A stretch of DNA of 64,000 bases from positions 1,150,023-1,214,022 of the forward strand of contig JABACO010000012.1 in assembly GCA_013339895.1 (NCBI GenBank). Direction: 5' to 3'. A program made the position numbers and the translations under genes. Source of the DNA: Ephydatia muelleri (Eukaryota > Porifera > Demospongiae > Spongillida > Spongillidae). Below are positions 15,001-27,800 of this stretch, in pieces (the stretch's first letter is position 1; the number at the start of each line of letters is the position of its first letter). The notes under the pieces were generated by a model. That model saw nothing but the letters and a program-made list of their open reading frames with translations. It did not search any database and had not been told where the DNA came from.

Positions 15001-18000
15001 GCAGTTATCAGCATTTGTGCACAGGCTGTCGTGAAGCGCCTTCAGGCTATTCAGGAATGTGAATCCAAAGTTTAAGTCAAGAACAACTTCATTTGATAGT
15101 ACCACTGAACTGTTCGAAACTGCAAGGAATGGAACTGCATATGACTGATTACTCTGCAGAACAAGCTTGGATACCACCAATGATGAGGCATTAACAGTTT
15201 CTGAGAACTGTAGGGCCAGAAGACCTGTGTTGATATTGAGATCAAATGCCACTAGCTGGGGAGGTGTGACATCAGCCCAGTATGCAGTGACCTGGAGAGA
15301 ACGGATACCCACAACTGGATTGCCTGCCATGTCCAAGACTGAACCAAAGACTACTGACAGATAAGTAGTCATATTAGATGTTGCCAAAGGATAAAGAGTC
15401 TTGATCCAATTGCTGTCGATGTAACCCAAGTTGATAGTAATAACTGGCTGATTTAAGCTTGGTGAGTTACTGTACAGTGAACCATTACCACCGTTCAAGG
15501 TCCAATTTTGAGCTGATGAACCTCTACTGGAGCTGAATGTGAGCCCTCCGATGCTTAGAGATGACACATTAACAGACTCATCAAAGGTGAGAATGAGAAT
15601 ATTGGCATTCATGTCAAGGCTGTAGCCTATCAGCTGTGGTAGTACTGTATCTGATGTATATGTCCTAACTGGAAGTGCTCCAATAGTATACACAGGTGAA
15701 TTCCAGTTTTTGCTCATATCTTGTACAGTAGCATTTGCTATGCTTAGAAATGCATTGGTAGATGAGGTCGCAAGACCCACGATCACTTTGATTGCATTTA
15801 GATCAGTATAGGATAGCTGTAAGTGCATCACTGGATCATTCATTCCCAGAAGCACTCCTCCAGTTAGTGTGTAATTGAGAACAGATGTTGCATTGCTAGA
15901 TATGTTTTGAGTACTGAGCATGATGGAGTTTGACAGAAGTGTAACTTGATGCGGATCAAATGATGAAGCATTGACTGTCTCATCAAAGTACAAGTCTAGT
16001 ACACCTGAGGTCATATTGAGGTCAAACAATAGCAGCCGTGGGCTGGTAGTGTCAGGAATAAACATAGAGGCTTGCTGAGCCCGGTTCTGTCCAATCATTA
16101 GAATTCCATTCTGGTTCATATCCAGTATGGCACTGGCAGTAACACTCAGGTATGTATTATTCTGCGAGGTGGCTAGGCATGTATCTCGCTTAATGTCATT
16201 TAGATTGTTCCAGTCTAGAGCAAAAGTCACAATGGTAGAGTTGAGAGCTGTGCTGATATTCCCATTCGTCAATTGAATGGAGAGCACAGGGCATGCACTG
16301 TACTGGCTGAGTATTGCTGCCAGACTGCTGCTGAGTACTGTGCTGTTTGTAATATTGGATGTGGTTGTGCCATTTACGGACATTGTACCATTGATTGTGG
16401 TGGTAGAGTTGGAAGAAGTGTTTGCCACAGTGAAATTTATCACTTGAGCTGATGCACTGAAAAGTGTCAAATTCTGGACAGCTTGAAACGTAAGACGACT
16501 GAAATTCAGCGAATTAATGTTCACTGTCTCATCAAATGTCAGGGTTACTAGTCCTGCATTGAGATTAAATGTATAGCTTATCAGGAGAGGTGGGGTCACA
16601 TCAGGATCGAGGTAGGTCACCATTAAAGCATTATATGGTTTCACAGGTACCAGCGAGTTGCCCTTCATATCTTGTATGGTCACATTGGTGGCAACAAGGA
16701 ATGTAGTTACCAGGGACTTAGCAAGATTAGATAGAAACTTAATCCTGTTCAGGTCATTTGGCCCAATGGATATTGTCACAACGTCAGTTGGGTATTGTGA
16801 TACTTCAGTATGCGGGTCCAGTCCCAATTGTCCCCATTGTGTGCTGTTGTACAGAGAGACAGTATTCTGGAGAGTGATTTGTCCAACGTGAAGGGTGGCA
16901 GTGTCCACCGTCTCTGAGAAGCTGATGATGAGATTTCCAGCGTTCATGGAGAGATTGAAGCTAACAATCTGGGGGGGAGTGGTATCGTAGATGTATGCCG
17001 CTGAGCTGATTGGCAAGCTGGACATGGAACAGTTGCGAGGCTCAACTGGTTCTTCGGTCATGCTGAGGATCAGATCAGAATCGAACGAGAGGAACGTGGT
17101 CATTGGATAGTTTGCAATCCGCAGTGCCTTGAGAGCATTTAGATCTGATAGAGTCAGCCAGAATGGAGCAGAGTTTCCATAGTAGTAAGGAGTGTACCAC
17201 TTAGTTGAGTTGCCGTAATCGTATGTCCCAGTGCCAGGAGTGCCTACATCAACACTGACATGGCTGAAATTGGCGGTGTCTAGCACACATCCACCCAAAG
17301 TGTGGCTGACAGCACACTGCAGGTTTGATGACAACGTAAGTGCAGTGCAATTCAATGTTGATGCATTCACAGTTTCCGAAAAGTACAAGATGATGTAACC
17401 AGTGTTCATGTCCAGCTGGTATGAGGTGACATAGGGCATTCCAGTGTCATCGATAAAACTTGCAGCCTTGAGAGCTGCTCCATTATAAATGGGGTATACA
17501 GGGTTTCTACTCATGTCCAGTACCAACATGGAAGTGATGGTGATGTACGATGTGTCTGCACTGACATAGAGAGCATCAATTCGTTTGATTTCATTCAGGT
17601 CCTGGGTGGACAACCTTACAGTGATGGACAGCCCATTTGCCGATGTTGTGTTACTAGTGGTCAGCTGAACACCGGTACGTGATCGAACTGCACTCTGAGT
17701 GGTAAGAGCATTGGAATTGAATGAAGTAGCATTCACAGGTTCGTTAAAATAAAGTGTTAGGGTTCCTGCATTGAGATCAACAGTAAATAGTGTCAGGGTT
17801 GGTCTCGTGGTGTCTGAAATGACTAGAGATGCTTGTCTGGTTGTCAACTCTACCACATTAGGAGGCAGGACCATATCAGAGATTGCACCAGTTGCCATGA
17901 CAGCATATGTGCTGTTAATATTGTGACCAACATCAAGATATAGTTTGATGTAGTCCTTATCGTGTGCTGCTAGCTGCAATGTGATTATGTTGCTGTTGTT

Positions 18001-21000
18001 ACTGAGCACCGTGCCGTTCTGAAGATTAGCCTTTCGAAGAGGAGTACTGGACGGATCAGATTGAATTGTGATCGATGAGAATATCACTGTACTAGCCCTA
18101 ACCGTTTCATCAAAGGTTAGTATGAGCCGATCAGTGTTGAGATCCAGCGTGAATGCGATGAACACTGGTGGTGTGCTATCCCTCGTGTAATTTGTAACAG
18201 GCAGGGCAGATGTGAACGGGACTGAAACCACAGAGTTTGCATTCATATCTTGGACTGTGAAGCTTTGTATTGACAAGTAGGTGTTATTGACATTAGTGGC
18301 GAGACTCTCCAGCTGTTTAATGGCATTGGCATCAGTGATGGATACGTTAATCACAATGACTGGTGATGGAAGGCTGCTGGTGCTCGTCGGTGAATTGAAA
18401 ACATGGTACTGACCCAGCATTAACTGATACTGCTGCAGGGCTATTCCATCCACATTCAGTGTATTCGTGTTGACCGTTTCATCAAATGACAGAGTCAACT
18501 GGTTGCTATTCATGTTGAGACTAAATCCCAGCAGATGTGGTGCTGTTGTGTCAGGTTTGAAATCTGTAACCTGAATTGAAGAGTTGCTAGGCATGGTAAG
18601 GATCACATTGCCTGCCATGTCCGCAACAGCACCATACAGGAGACGAATAAACGTGTTTTGTCTTGAAGTGTCCAATGTAGTGATCTGTTTGATGGCATTG
18701 AGGTCCGGTGTGCTTATCTGCACAGCTAATACAGTGGAGTCATTAGAGAGAACGCTCCCTGCATGCAACTGATAAGAGCTCACTGGCGATCCAAGACCAC
18801 TCTGAAAGACAATTTGACTCGGCTGCGTACTGCTGGAATTGATTGTCTCATCAAAAGTTAGCAATATAACTCCTGTGTCCATGTCAAGGTTAAACTTCAG
18901 TAGCAGTGGAGGAGTGTGGTCACGTGTGAAGGTTGTAACCATGGTGGCATTAGTGGAATTTATTGTGGTTACATTGTTGTAATTCATGTCCAAAATTGTA
19001 GCTGGAGTGAAGCTAATGAATGTGTTGAGCTGACTTGTGGCCAACAAGGACAACCGTTTGAGCTCATTCAAATCGGCAGGTCCTAGTTGTATGACAACAA
19101 TAGGGTCATCTGCAGAAAGGGTGAAGGACACTCCTTGTGTCAGCTGTAGGGTCTCAATCACAACCATGACAGACATCTGGGAAGTTATATTGAACGATGT
19201 CATGTTTACTGATGTACTGTTAGCTAGTGATGAACTGTTCACACTTGATGTAGTAACATTTGAAGTGCTGTTCGATGAAGTCACATTGGTCACTGTAGCA
19301 TTTGGTGAAGACGCATTTGATACAGTTAAGTTTGATGATAGTGTGGCATTAATAGTGGATGATGTTACATTTGCAGCAGAAGTGTTAACATTTCCTGTAG
19401 TTGAGTTGACTTGAATGTTTACAAGGATGTTCAGTACATTCTGAAGCAAGATTTGGTTAACCTGGAGGGACCCGGTCATGACTGTTTCATCGAACGTCAG
19501 AATCAAAAGCCCTGTGTTCATGTCGAGATCAAAACTATAAAGGAACGGTGACTTCAAATCAGGATAGTATTTCTGAGCTTTCATAGCAAAAGGGTTATAG
19601 ATTGGAACATTCCAGTTTTGTGACATGTCTTGAATAACATTATTCTCAAAGAAGAGGAACGTGTTGTTGATTGACTTTACCAAGTATCGGTCACGTTTGA
19701 TGGCATTTAAGTCATCACGCCCTATTTGCAGTGCCACTACAGTACCACTTGGGCTAGCTGTTTGTGTTCCAGATGATGACTGGAGCTTGACTCTGGGATA
19801 AAATACATTTGACCCATTCTGTACATAAATGCCATTAACATTTAGTGAACCAGTGTCCACTGTCTCTGAGAAGGTTAGATAGAAGACACCCTCTGTCATA
19901 TTGACTGAAAATGACAGTAACTGGGGAGATGTGACATCTGGCAGCACAGTAATAGCATGGATAGCTGTGGCTGAGGGTATCCCAATGTTTCCAAGCCCCA
20001 CCATGTCGTAGATTGTATTTGGTTGGATGGAGACAAAGGTATCATTGCCGTAAGCAGTACCCAAGTCAACCAATCGTTTGACCTCATTGAGATCCTGCGA
20101 GCCAAGGAGGACAACCACTGTTGCTCCATTTGTGCTGAAAGACTGCGATCCAATTGGGTAATATTGGGAAGAGGACAAGACAACATGGGAGACAGCAGAA
20201 GTGTTGACAGCAGGTTTACTGAGTAAGGTGATCGCAGTTACATTCAAAGTACTTGCGTTCACAGTCTCTGAAAACTGCAAGGTGAGGGCACCTGTGTTTA
20301 AGTCCAGCGAAAAAGCTATTAATGCAGGTCTTGTTGCATCTGGTATATATGTTGTAGCTTGTATCCCGTACACATTACTGATTGGAATCAGGTTCAGGTT
20401 GGTATAATCCTTGAATGCATTTGGTTCCATTGTGAGGAATGTGTTGTTGATGTTGGTAGCCAACAATGTGTTCAATTTTATTGCATTCAAATCAGCTGTG
20501 GACAGTTGTACTACGACTAGGTAGTCAGTATTTAAAGTCAAAACAGTACCCCCAGTAAGAGTCACATACTGTGAAGCAGTATATTGATCTTGAATTGTAA
20601 TAGATGAAGCAACAAATGTTGATGGAATGACCAGTTCTGAGAAGGTGAGAAGAAGCTGCCCTGTGTTCATATCTAACCCAAAGGTAAGTAAAGTTCCCTT
20701 TGTTTTATCTACTACAAAAAGAGACACTTGAGTGGCATTAAAAGGAAGAACGGGATTTGCATAATTATAGGCCATGTCTGTAATTAAAGCAGGCCCAAAT
20801 GACAAGAAGGTATTGATGGAACTAGTGGCAATAGAACCATTAAGTTTGAGCTGCTTTAAGTCAGGGCTGTTTAGCACCAAAGAGACAATAAGAGTCCCAT
20901 CATGTGTAGTGCTGTAAGAAACATAGCCACCCGTGAGAGGGACTTGGATGGAAGTGTTAGTTTGAGAGGAGAGAATGGTGAGCATGGAAACATCAAGAGT

Positions 21001-24000
21001 GGATGGACGCACAGGCTCATTGAAGGTCAGCACAAGCAATTCCGCGCTAAGATCAAGTGTGTAACTCAACAGGAGTGGTGGTGTTGTGTCAGGAGTATAC
21101 TGCTGTACCTGCAAGGCATCAGTGGAAGGCACTGGCACAACGTAATTTGGTAGTGGCAAAGTGACATCCCCTATTGCCTTGTCTAGCAATGAAACGAAGG
21201 TACTGTTCTGTGACTTAGGCAAATTCTGTGGCCTTAATAGCGTTCAGGTCCTGTTGAGAAAGGGTGACACGTAACTGTGTGGTGAGCTGTGGTAGAATGA
21301 TGCCTCCTGTCAATTGAATGGCCACAGTGGTGTTGGCAGCTGCCTGGATGAACACACGAGATGCCACAAAGGTTGAAGGTCCGCACAGGTTTATTGAAGA
21401 CCAGTGTAAAAATGCCAGTGTTCATGTCCAACAAAAAGTGGTCCAACAGGAGAGGTGTGATGTCAAGGATGAATACATCTGGCTCTAGAGCAGCTAGGAA
21501 CTGAAATTTGGCGTATTCCATTGCCACTTCATGTCCTTTACGCTGTTGCTTGCCAATGTAATCCAGCAATTATAAGCAGCTGAACATACCCTATCGTCCT
21601 CCTTCAGTGCAGTTAGATCACTTGCAAGCAAGGTGATGGTGATTGCTGTTCCATTATCAGAACTGCTGCTACCTCCAGAGAGGGTGAAGTTTGCCACAGG
21701 GTTGCGAAAGAAACTGAAGAAAGTGATGCTGGAAATTTTAAAACTGTTGACATTGATAGTTTCACTGAACTGCAAAACAAGGGTTCCATTGTTGAGATTG
21801 ATTTGGACAAATGCTGTCATCGTAGGCGGAGAAATATCTGGGTAAAAGAATGTAACCATTTGGGCACTGTTGCTTGAGATAGGGACAACAGGGTTTAATG
21901 ACATGTCCAATACTGCATAGGGCAATAACGATAAGAAACAAGTGTCATTGGAGTTACAAATGGAGCTTCTTTTTATCACATTCAGGTCATTTGCAGTCAA
22001 GATCACCTCTACTACCGAAGATGGATTCGTTGTAAAACTTACCACCTGTCAGGCTGTATGCTGAAAGAGCAGTAGTATTTCCAATGAGCGATATATTGGC
22101 AGCAGACTGAAGTGTGACCGAGAGCAACACAAGCGTACTAGCGTTGACAGTCTCATTAAAGAATAGAGTAAGGATTCCAGCATTCATATCCAAATCAAAT
22201 GCATCTAATACTGGACCCTTTAAGTCAGCAATGAAGCAAGCTGCCATTAATGCAGACACATGCCTGATTAGGGTGACAGGGTTCCCAGCCATATCGTACA
22301 CTATAGGTTCATTGAAAGCGACAAAGGTGTCATTGATTTTGGTAGCCAGGAGACTATTCTCTTTGAGGTTATTGAGATCAAAGGGCATCAGATATAGCTG
22401 CACTACTGTGCCATTCTGCATCGAGATCCAGTCATAGGTGAGCACAACATATGGCTTCAGAGTAGTGCCCTTGCCCTGTACAAAGATTCTAGACACATTC
22501 AGTGTTGCAACATTTACAGTCTCTGAAAAGGTAAGAGTGAGTATCTCACTATTCATGTCCAGGCAGAAGCTGACCAGACGAGGATTCACTATATCGGATA
22601 CGAATGTCGAAACCTGTTTTCCGCTCACAGGAACCACGTGATTTCCAGCCATATCCTGTATGAGATATGACCCAAACTTAATGAACGTATTGTTGACATT
22701 AGTGGCCAAGTTGTACAGTTGTTTGATTTCGTTTAGATCATACGTGGTCAAAGTAACTGTTATTATGGGGTCATAATACGAGGATACCTGCCCCCCGCTT
22801 AGGGTGTAGGTTTCAACAGACTGTATTGGGGGTTACTGTGGCAGCTGCCTGCAGTGTGATGTCTGGGAGGTAGATAGTGAGAGGGTTAACGGTCTCTGAA
22901 AAGGTGAGGATCAACAGCTCCTGTGTGAGGTCCAACGTGAACGACAGGAGTACAGGGGCAATTACATCGAGGTGAAATTTGTCACTCTGAGTGCACTTCC
23001 CAGAGCTAACTTGGAACCACAGGGTTGGATGTCATGTCTTTCACAAAAGTGGATGATATTGAAATGAAAGTGTTGTTCTGGGATGTGGCAAGGTCAGTGT
23101 GGCGCTTGATATCATTGAAATCATTTTGTGACAAATTGATTGTAACCTGAGGACCATTGCCTGAGAGCACAATGCCACCCGTTAGCTGCTTATATGTTTG
23201 AAGTACCACTTTTGTTGTTCTGGATGATAAGCTGCATCAAAGCTAGAGATGAGACATCAACAGTTTCTGAAAAGAAAAGATCGAGCAACCCAGATGACAT
23301 GTTCAGGTTAAACTGCTGAAGTATCGGTTGTATCTGGTCACTAGTGAAGGTTGAAACACGGACAGAGAGTTGTTGGCTGAAATAGGTACAACTGGGTTGC
23401 CACTGGTGTCATTTACGAGCTTTGACGAGAATGATATATACGTTTTCCACGGATTGATTGCCAGGTTATTTAAGGCTCTCTTTCTGATCTCATTACTGTC
23501 TTCAAATGAAAGGTAGACATTCAGCACAGTTGAGTCATTGGTATCATGTGGAGATCCAGTTAGTTGGTACCCACCTACAACCTGGTACCCTATATATGGG
23601 TTGAAAGGGCCTGATGCGTTCTGCAACACAATTTCTGTTTCCGCCAGTGTAGAAGCCCTGACAGTCTCATTGAATGAGAGTGTCAGTACATTTAAGTTCA
23701 GATCCAGGTCAAATCCAGTAAGTTGAGGCGGGTTTGTATCAGGTATGTAACGGGTCACTTGTAGTGCATTCATTCTGTAGATCGGGACTAACATGTTGCT
23801 CTCAGTATCCAGAATTGTTGATGTTCCAACAGTTATGAAAGTGGTGTTCTGAGAGGAGGCAAGGGGCCGGCGTTGCTTGATGGTGTTCAAGTCCTGAGGG
23901 CCGATCTGTACTGTTATAGTGGGTATCCATCCACTCACTGTACGTGTGGTCATATCAAGACCAAGTGTTGCACTTGTGGTGGTCAAAACTGAGACCTGAC

Positions 24001-24843
24001 TAGACACAAGGGCTATCTGTTTCACCATAAGTGAAGGACCAACAACTGTCTCTGAGAACCTCATCACCATGACACCAGTATTCATGTCCAGGTCAAACTG
24101 CAATAGCTGTGGAGGAGTAGTGTCCTTGGTATAAAAGCGAACCTGCTTGGATGTCAACCCACGTATAAGAGGGTTGGTGGATAGACCACCCCCATCAGTA
24201 ATGGCACAGGGCGCCACACTCAGGTATGATGTCTGTTCAGACTCGGCAATCCTCTGACTCTTTATGCTATTCAGATCGGCAAGTGTTAGGTTAATAAAGA
24301 TTCCTGTTGTGTCCCTATTAGATGTGAGGTCAGTGATAACAAAGTAGCTATCAAAAGGAGCTGTAACCCCAGTCGGAGGAGAAATGACATCCCACGGAAG
24401 GCTAGAAAGATTGTTTATAGACAATGGACCTAATCCACTAAACATGTCCGGCTCAACAGCTCGAAGAAGTGTGCCTCCAATGAGCCACCAAGCAACTGTG
24501 CCATAGAAGTCATTCTGTACTGCAATACAGGAGAAGTTTATTGAGGAAAGGTTGACTGTGTTAATGAAGTAGATGGCCAAAATGCCCCTGTTCATATCGA
24601 GATCGAAACCCAATATCTGTGGATGGTTGGACTGTACAGTGTAATTGACAATTTGCAGGGCTGACTGGTTGCTAATGGAAACTATTGGATTAGAGTTCAT
24701 GTCACGGATGAGGGTGGACTGAACACTAATGAACGAGGTACTCCGGCTGGTGAACAATGTTTTCAATGCCATGATTGAATTAAGGTCATACCTGGTAATA
24801 TCAACAGTGATAGACAAGCCATTTGGACTCAATGTGGTGCCAC
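1..24843 (-). CDS. exon 4 of giant protein: at least 64 repeats, runs off the left edge
   Basis: This is a single exon of at least 24.8 kb with 64 repeats. From ~21,245 to base 1 one minus-strand frame stays open without a stop, about 7,080 codons. The first bases of the window, read backwards, give YQADVTSPVLLQFDLDMNSG, so coding continues past the edge. Repeats recur every ~370 bp. Longer spacings near 11.0, 16.4, 19.3 and 24.4 kb reflect inserted loops, two of them packed with N-glycosylation sequons. Some repeats carry the cysteine pair variant (near 10.0, 11.2 and 15.0 kb). Between 21.2 and 23.4 kb about nine one-base shifts occur. No membrane segment or C-terminus is in view. Confidence 0.85.
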
Positions 24844-27800
24844 CTAAATTCAAGGTAAAAGAAACGCCCAAGATCTAATAAGTATTTACCAATATCAGCA
24901 TAGGAATACAATACAACGCGTGAATACACTTTAGTAACAGGCACATTACGTGTCTGTGAAAAGACCATGATCACTTCCGTGAACCTCTTCAAAATTGCAC
25001 AAGTGTTTGTTATATTCAGCTTGCTATTCTATGCTATTTGCTGAATAGCAATACAAAACACTATAGGTAGCATTGGTTTTGTGCATCTAAATAAGCATTT
25101 ACATTTTCTATTAAACGTGAATACCAGAATCAGAATTAATTTGCATGTGCCAGCAACTAGCATGTTTGTTTATAATAGAATATCATCCTTAATCACATCA
25201 CGACATGTTTTTAATGCTCCACATGATATTAACCATTATTGTGTACCATTTAGTGAATAGCATACAAAATGAAATTTGTTACCAAATCAGTTGTGCAACC
25301 AGTTTAAAACATGATTGTCACTTGACAATAATGTATGCAATGCTTGCATTATTCTGTGTAACAAGAACAATGTACTAAATTAATGTTACCTCTCAAAGTG
25401 TAGTGCACTGCTGGCAGCGAAATGTTACTCTGCAGGGTAATGGCAAGAGGCCAGATGGAGGAGCTATTCATCACTTCACTGAATCGTAAGGTCATTGTGC
25501 TAAGGTTTGCATTGAAGTCAAATGACAAGAGCTGTGGAGGAATGAGGTCTGGGAAGAACTGGCTGACAGCCACAACTGTGGGCAGTACAGTGTTTGGAGG
25601 GACAGACAGGTCGTATATAGCTCCTGGTTTGAGCACAATGTATGTGTTGCTAGGCATGGTGGCAAGGTTTGTGAGAAGCTGCAGGGCATTAAGGTCACTC
25701 TGCATTGCCGTCAAGTTGAAAACCACAATGTTTGAATTGATGCCAACTATGGCAGCCTGTGAAAGAGTGTAGCTGCTTGTCGAGGTATTGATGGAATTTT
25801 GCAGAGTAATGTACATGGGAGTAACAGAAGATACATTCACTGTTTCATCAAAGCTAAGAACAAGCAACTGTGATGTCAAATTGAGCGAGAATCCTGTCAG
25901 GATGGAACCGTGCATGTCTCGAACATAGCTGGTAACTTGCGTGGCATTCAGCTGAATTATGGGAACAATAGTGTTGCCACTCATATCAAGAACAGCTTGG
26001 GATTTCAATGAGAGGTATGTAGAGTTAGTTCCCCTTGCAAGCCCAATCAAAAATGTTATTGCATTAGCATCTCCTGCGCCAATGTCAATGACAACCGTGG
26101 GACCATTACTTGACACGGAACTGCTTCCAAGGACTGGTACACTTGTTAAAGTGTACAGCTTCGTCGATCCAACAGTGTATGCCTGCATTGACTGCAGGGT
26201 GATAGCGGACACATTCAGTGATGAAATGTTGACTGATTTGCTTAAGTGTAGAGTCAGAGTTAATGTGTCCATGTTCAAATCAAATGTCACTAGCTGCGGT
26301 GGTGTTCTGTCCGCAACAAAGTTAGAGACAGGAAGGGGTGATGAAAGGGGAATTCCAACAATAGAATTGTTGCTCATATCCACAATCATTTTTTGTGTTA
26401 TGCTGATAAAGGTTGTGTTTTTTGATACAGCTAATCCAGATAGTATCTCTATGTTGTTTCGATCAATAAAAGAAAGTTTTAGTGATAACGTTGTATTAAA
26501 TATCATGAGAGGCAAATTTTCACCCCCCGTCAGTGTATAATTAATGAACAGGGTTGCTGGAGAAGAGTTATTTCCAGCAGATGTATTTCTGGGTATCATG
26601 TTCACCAATGTAATTTGGGTGGGGTTGATGGTGTACCCATTCACAGTCTCGCTGAAATGAAGGGTAAGAATATTCAAAGACGTGTCCAGGTCAAATGAAA
26701 CCAGACGAGGCATCGTGATGTCAGGAGTGAATGATGACACTGGAAGAGCACTTATGGGAAGCAGAGGGTTCAAGTTGGCATCCTCAATTGTTATGCTGTA
26801 CAGAGTAAGAAATGTTGAAGTGTTGGAAATGGCCAAAAGGTTGTTTTGTTTTAGGGCATTTAGATCATTAGCTCCCAATGTCACATTGATAATTGGCCAA
26901 TCCGGGCTCACACTGGAGCTGTTTGTTGTGAGCATAAAGTTTTGAGTAGCATTCACTGCACTGTTAGAGATAAGGATTGCCCGGGTATTGAGACTTTCGA
27001 CACTCACCGTCTCTGAGAATGTTAGGAAAAGTACTCCAGTATTCATGTCCAGCGAATATGACACTAAGTATGGCCAGGTCATATCACTAGTGAAGTTATT
27101 AACCTGAAGGGCAGCATATGGACTGATAGGCAGAACACGATTCCCACTCATGTCTTTAACAGCTAAAGATGTTATTGAGAGGAAGCTGTCATCGCCATTG
27201 GTGGCCAGAGAGAGAAGAGCCTTAATGGCATTGAGGTCCATGTAAAGAAGACCCTGCCTCAGAATGACTTCATCTCCGGTAAGCAGGTCTGGCTGAGTCA
27301 GTGTATAGTTCTGTACAGCTTCAGAGACATTAGATGCACTCTGCAATGTGAATTGGTTCACTGTAAATGTGAGACTGTCCACTGTCTCAGAGAAGGTCAG
27401 TTCCAGCACCCCCACATTCATATCCAAGTTGAAGCTTAGCAGGACAGGGCTAGTGGTGTCATTAGTCAAGTTTGATGCTTGGAGTGCATGCTGATCTGAG
27501 ATGGGAATGAGGCTGTTACCATTCATGTCAAGAACAGTGTAGTTAGTGACAGATACGAAAGTGTTCAGAACACCAGTAGCCAGTCCCCTAATCTTTTTGA
27601 TCTCATTGAGGTCAAAGAAGGTCAAATTGACAACAAGGACAGTTGAATCATAAACAGAAGTAGAGCCACCTGTAAGGAGGTATGCATAGGTCACATGGGA
27701 TGCAGAAACAGCAGATTGAAGCTTAAGTTGAGTTGGCTGCAGAGATGAAGCATTCACAGTCTCATCAAAGGTGAGATACAGAGACCCTGTGTTCCTATTC

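Noticed and set aside
971-20407. Many plus-strand ORFs of 60-125 codons between 1 and 21 kb, all in one frame
   Set aside because: They are antisense shadows of the giant minus-strand exon. The constant frame simply mirrors the codon register of that exon.
21987-22045. GTAAGT-like donor inside exon 4
   Set aside because: Coding homology continues across it in a shifted frame, and no matching acceptor restores a better protein, so it is not treated as an intron.
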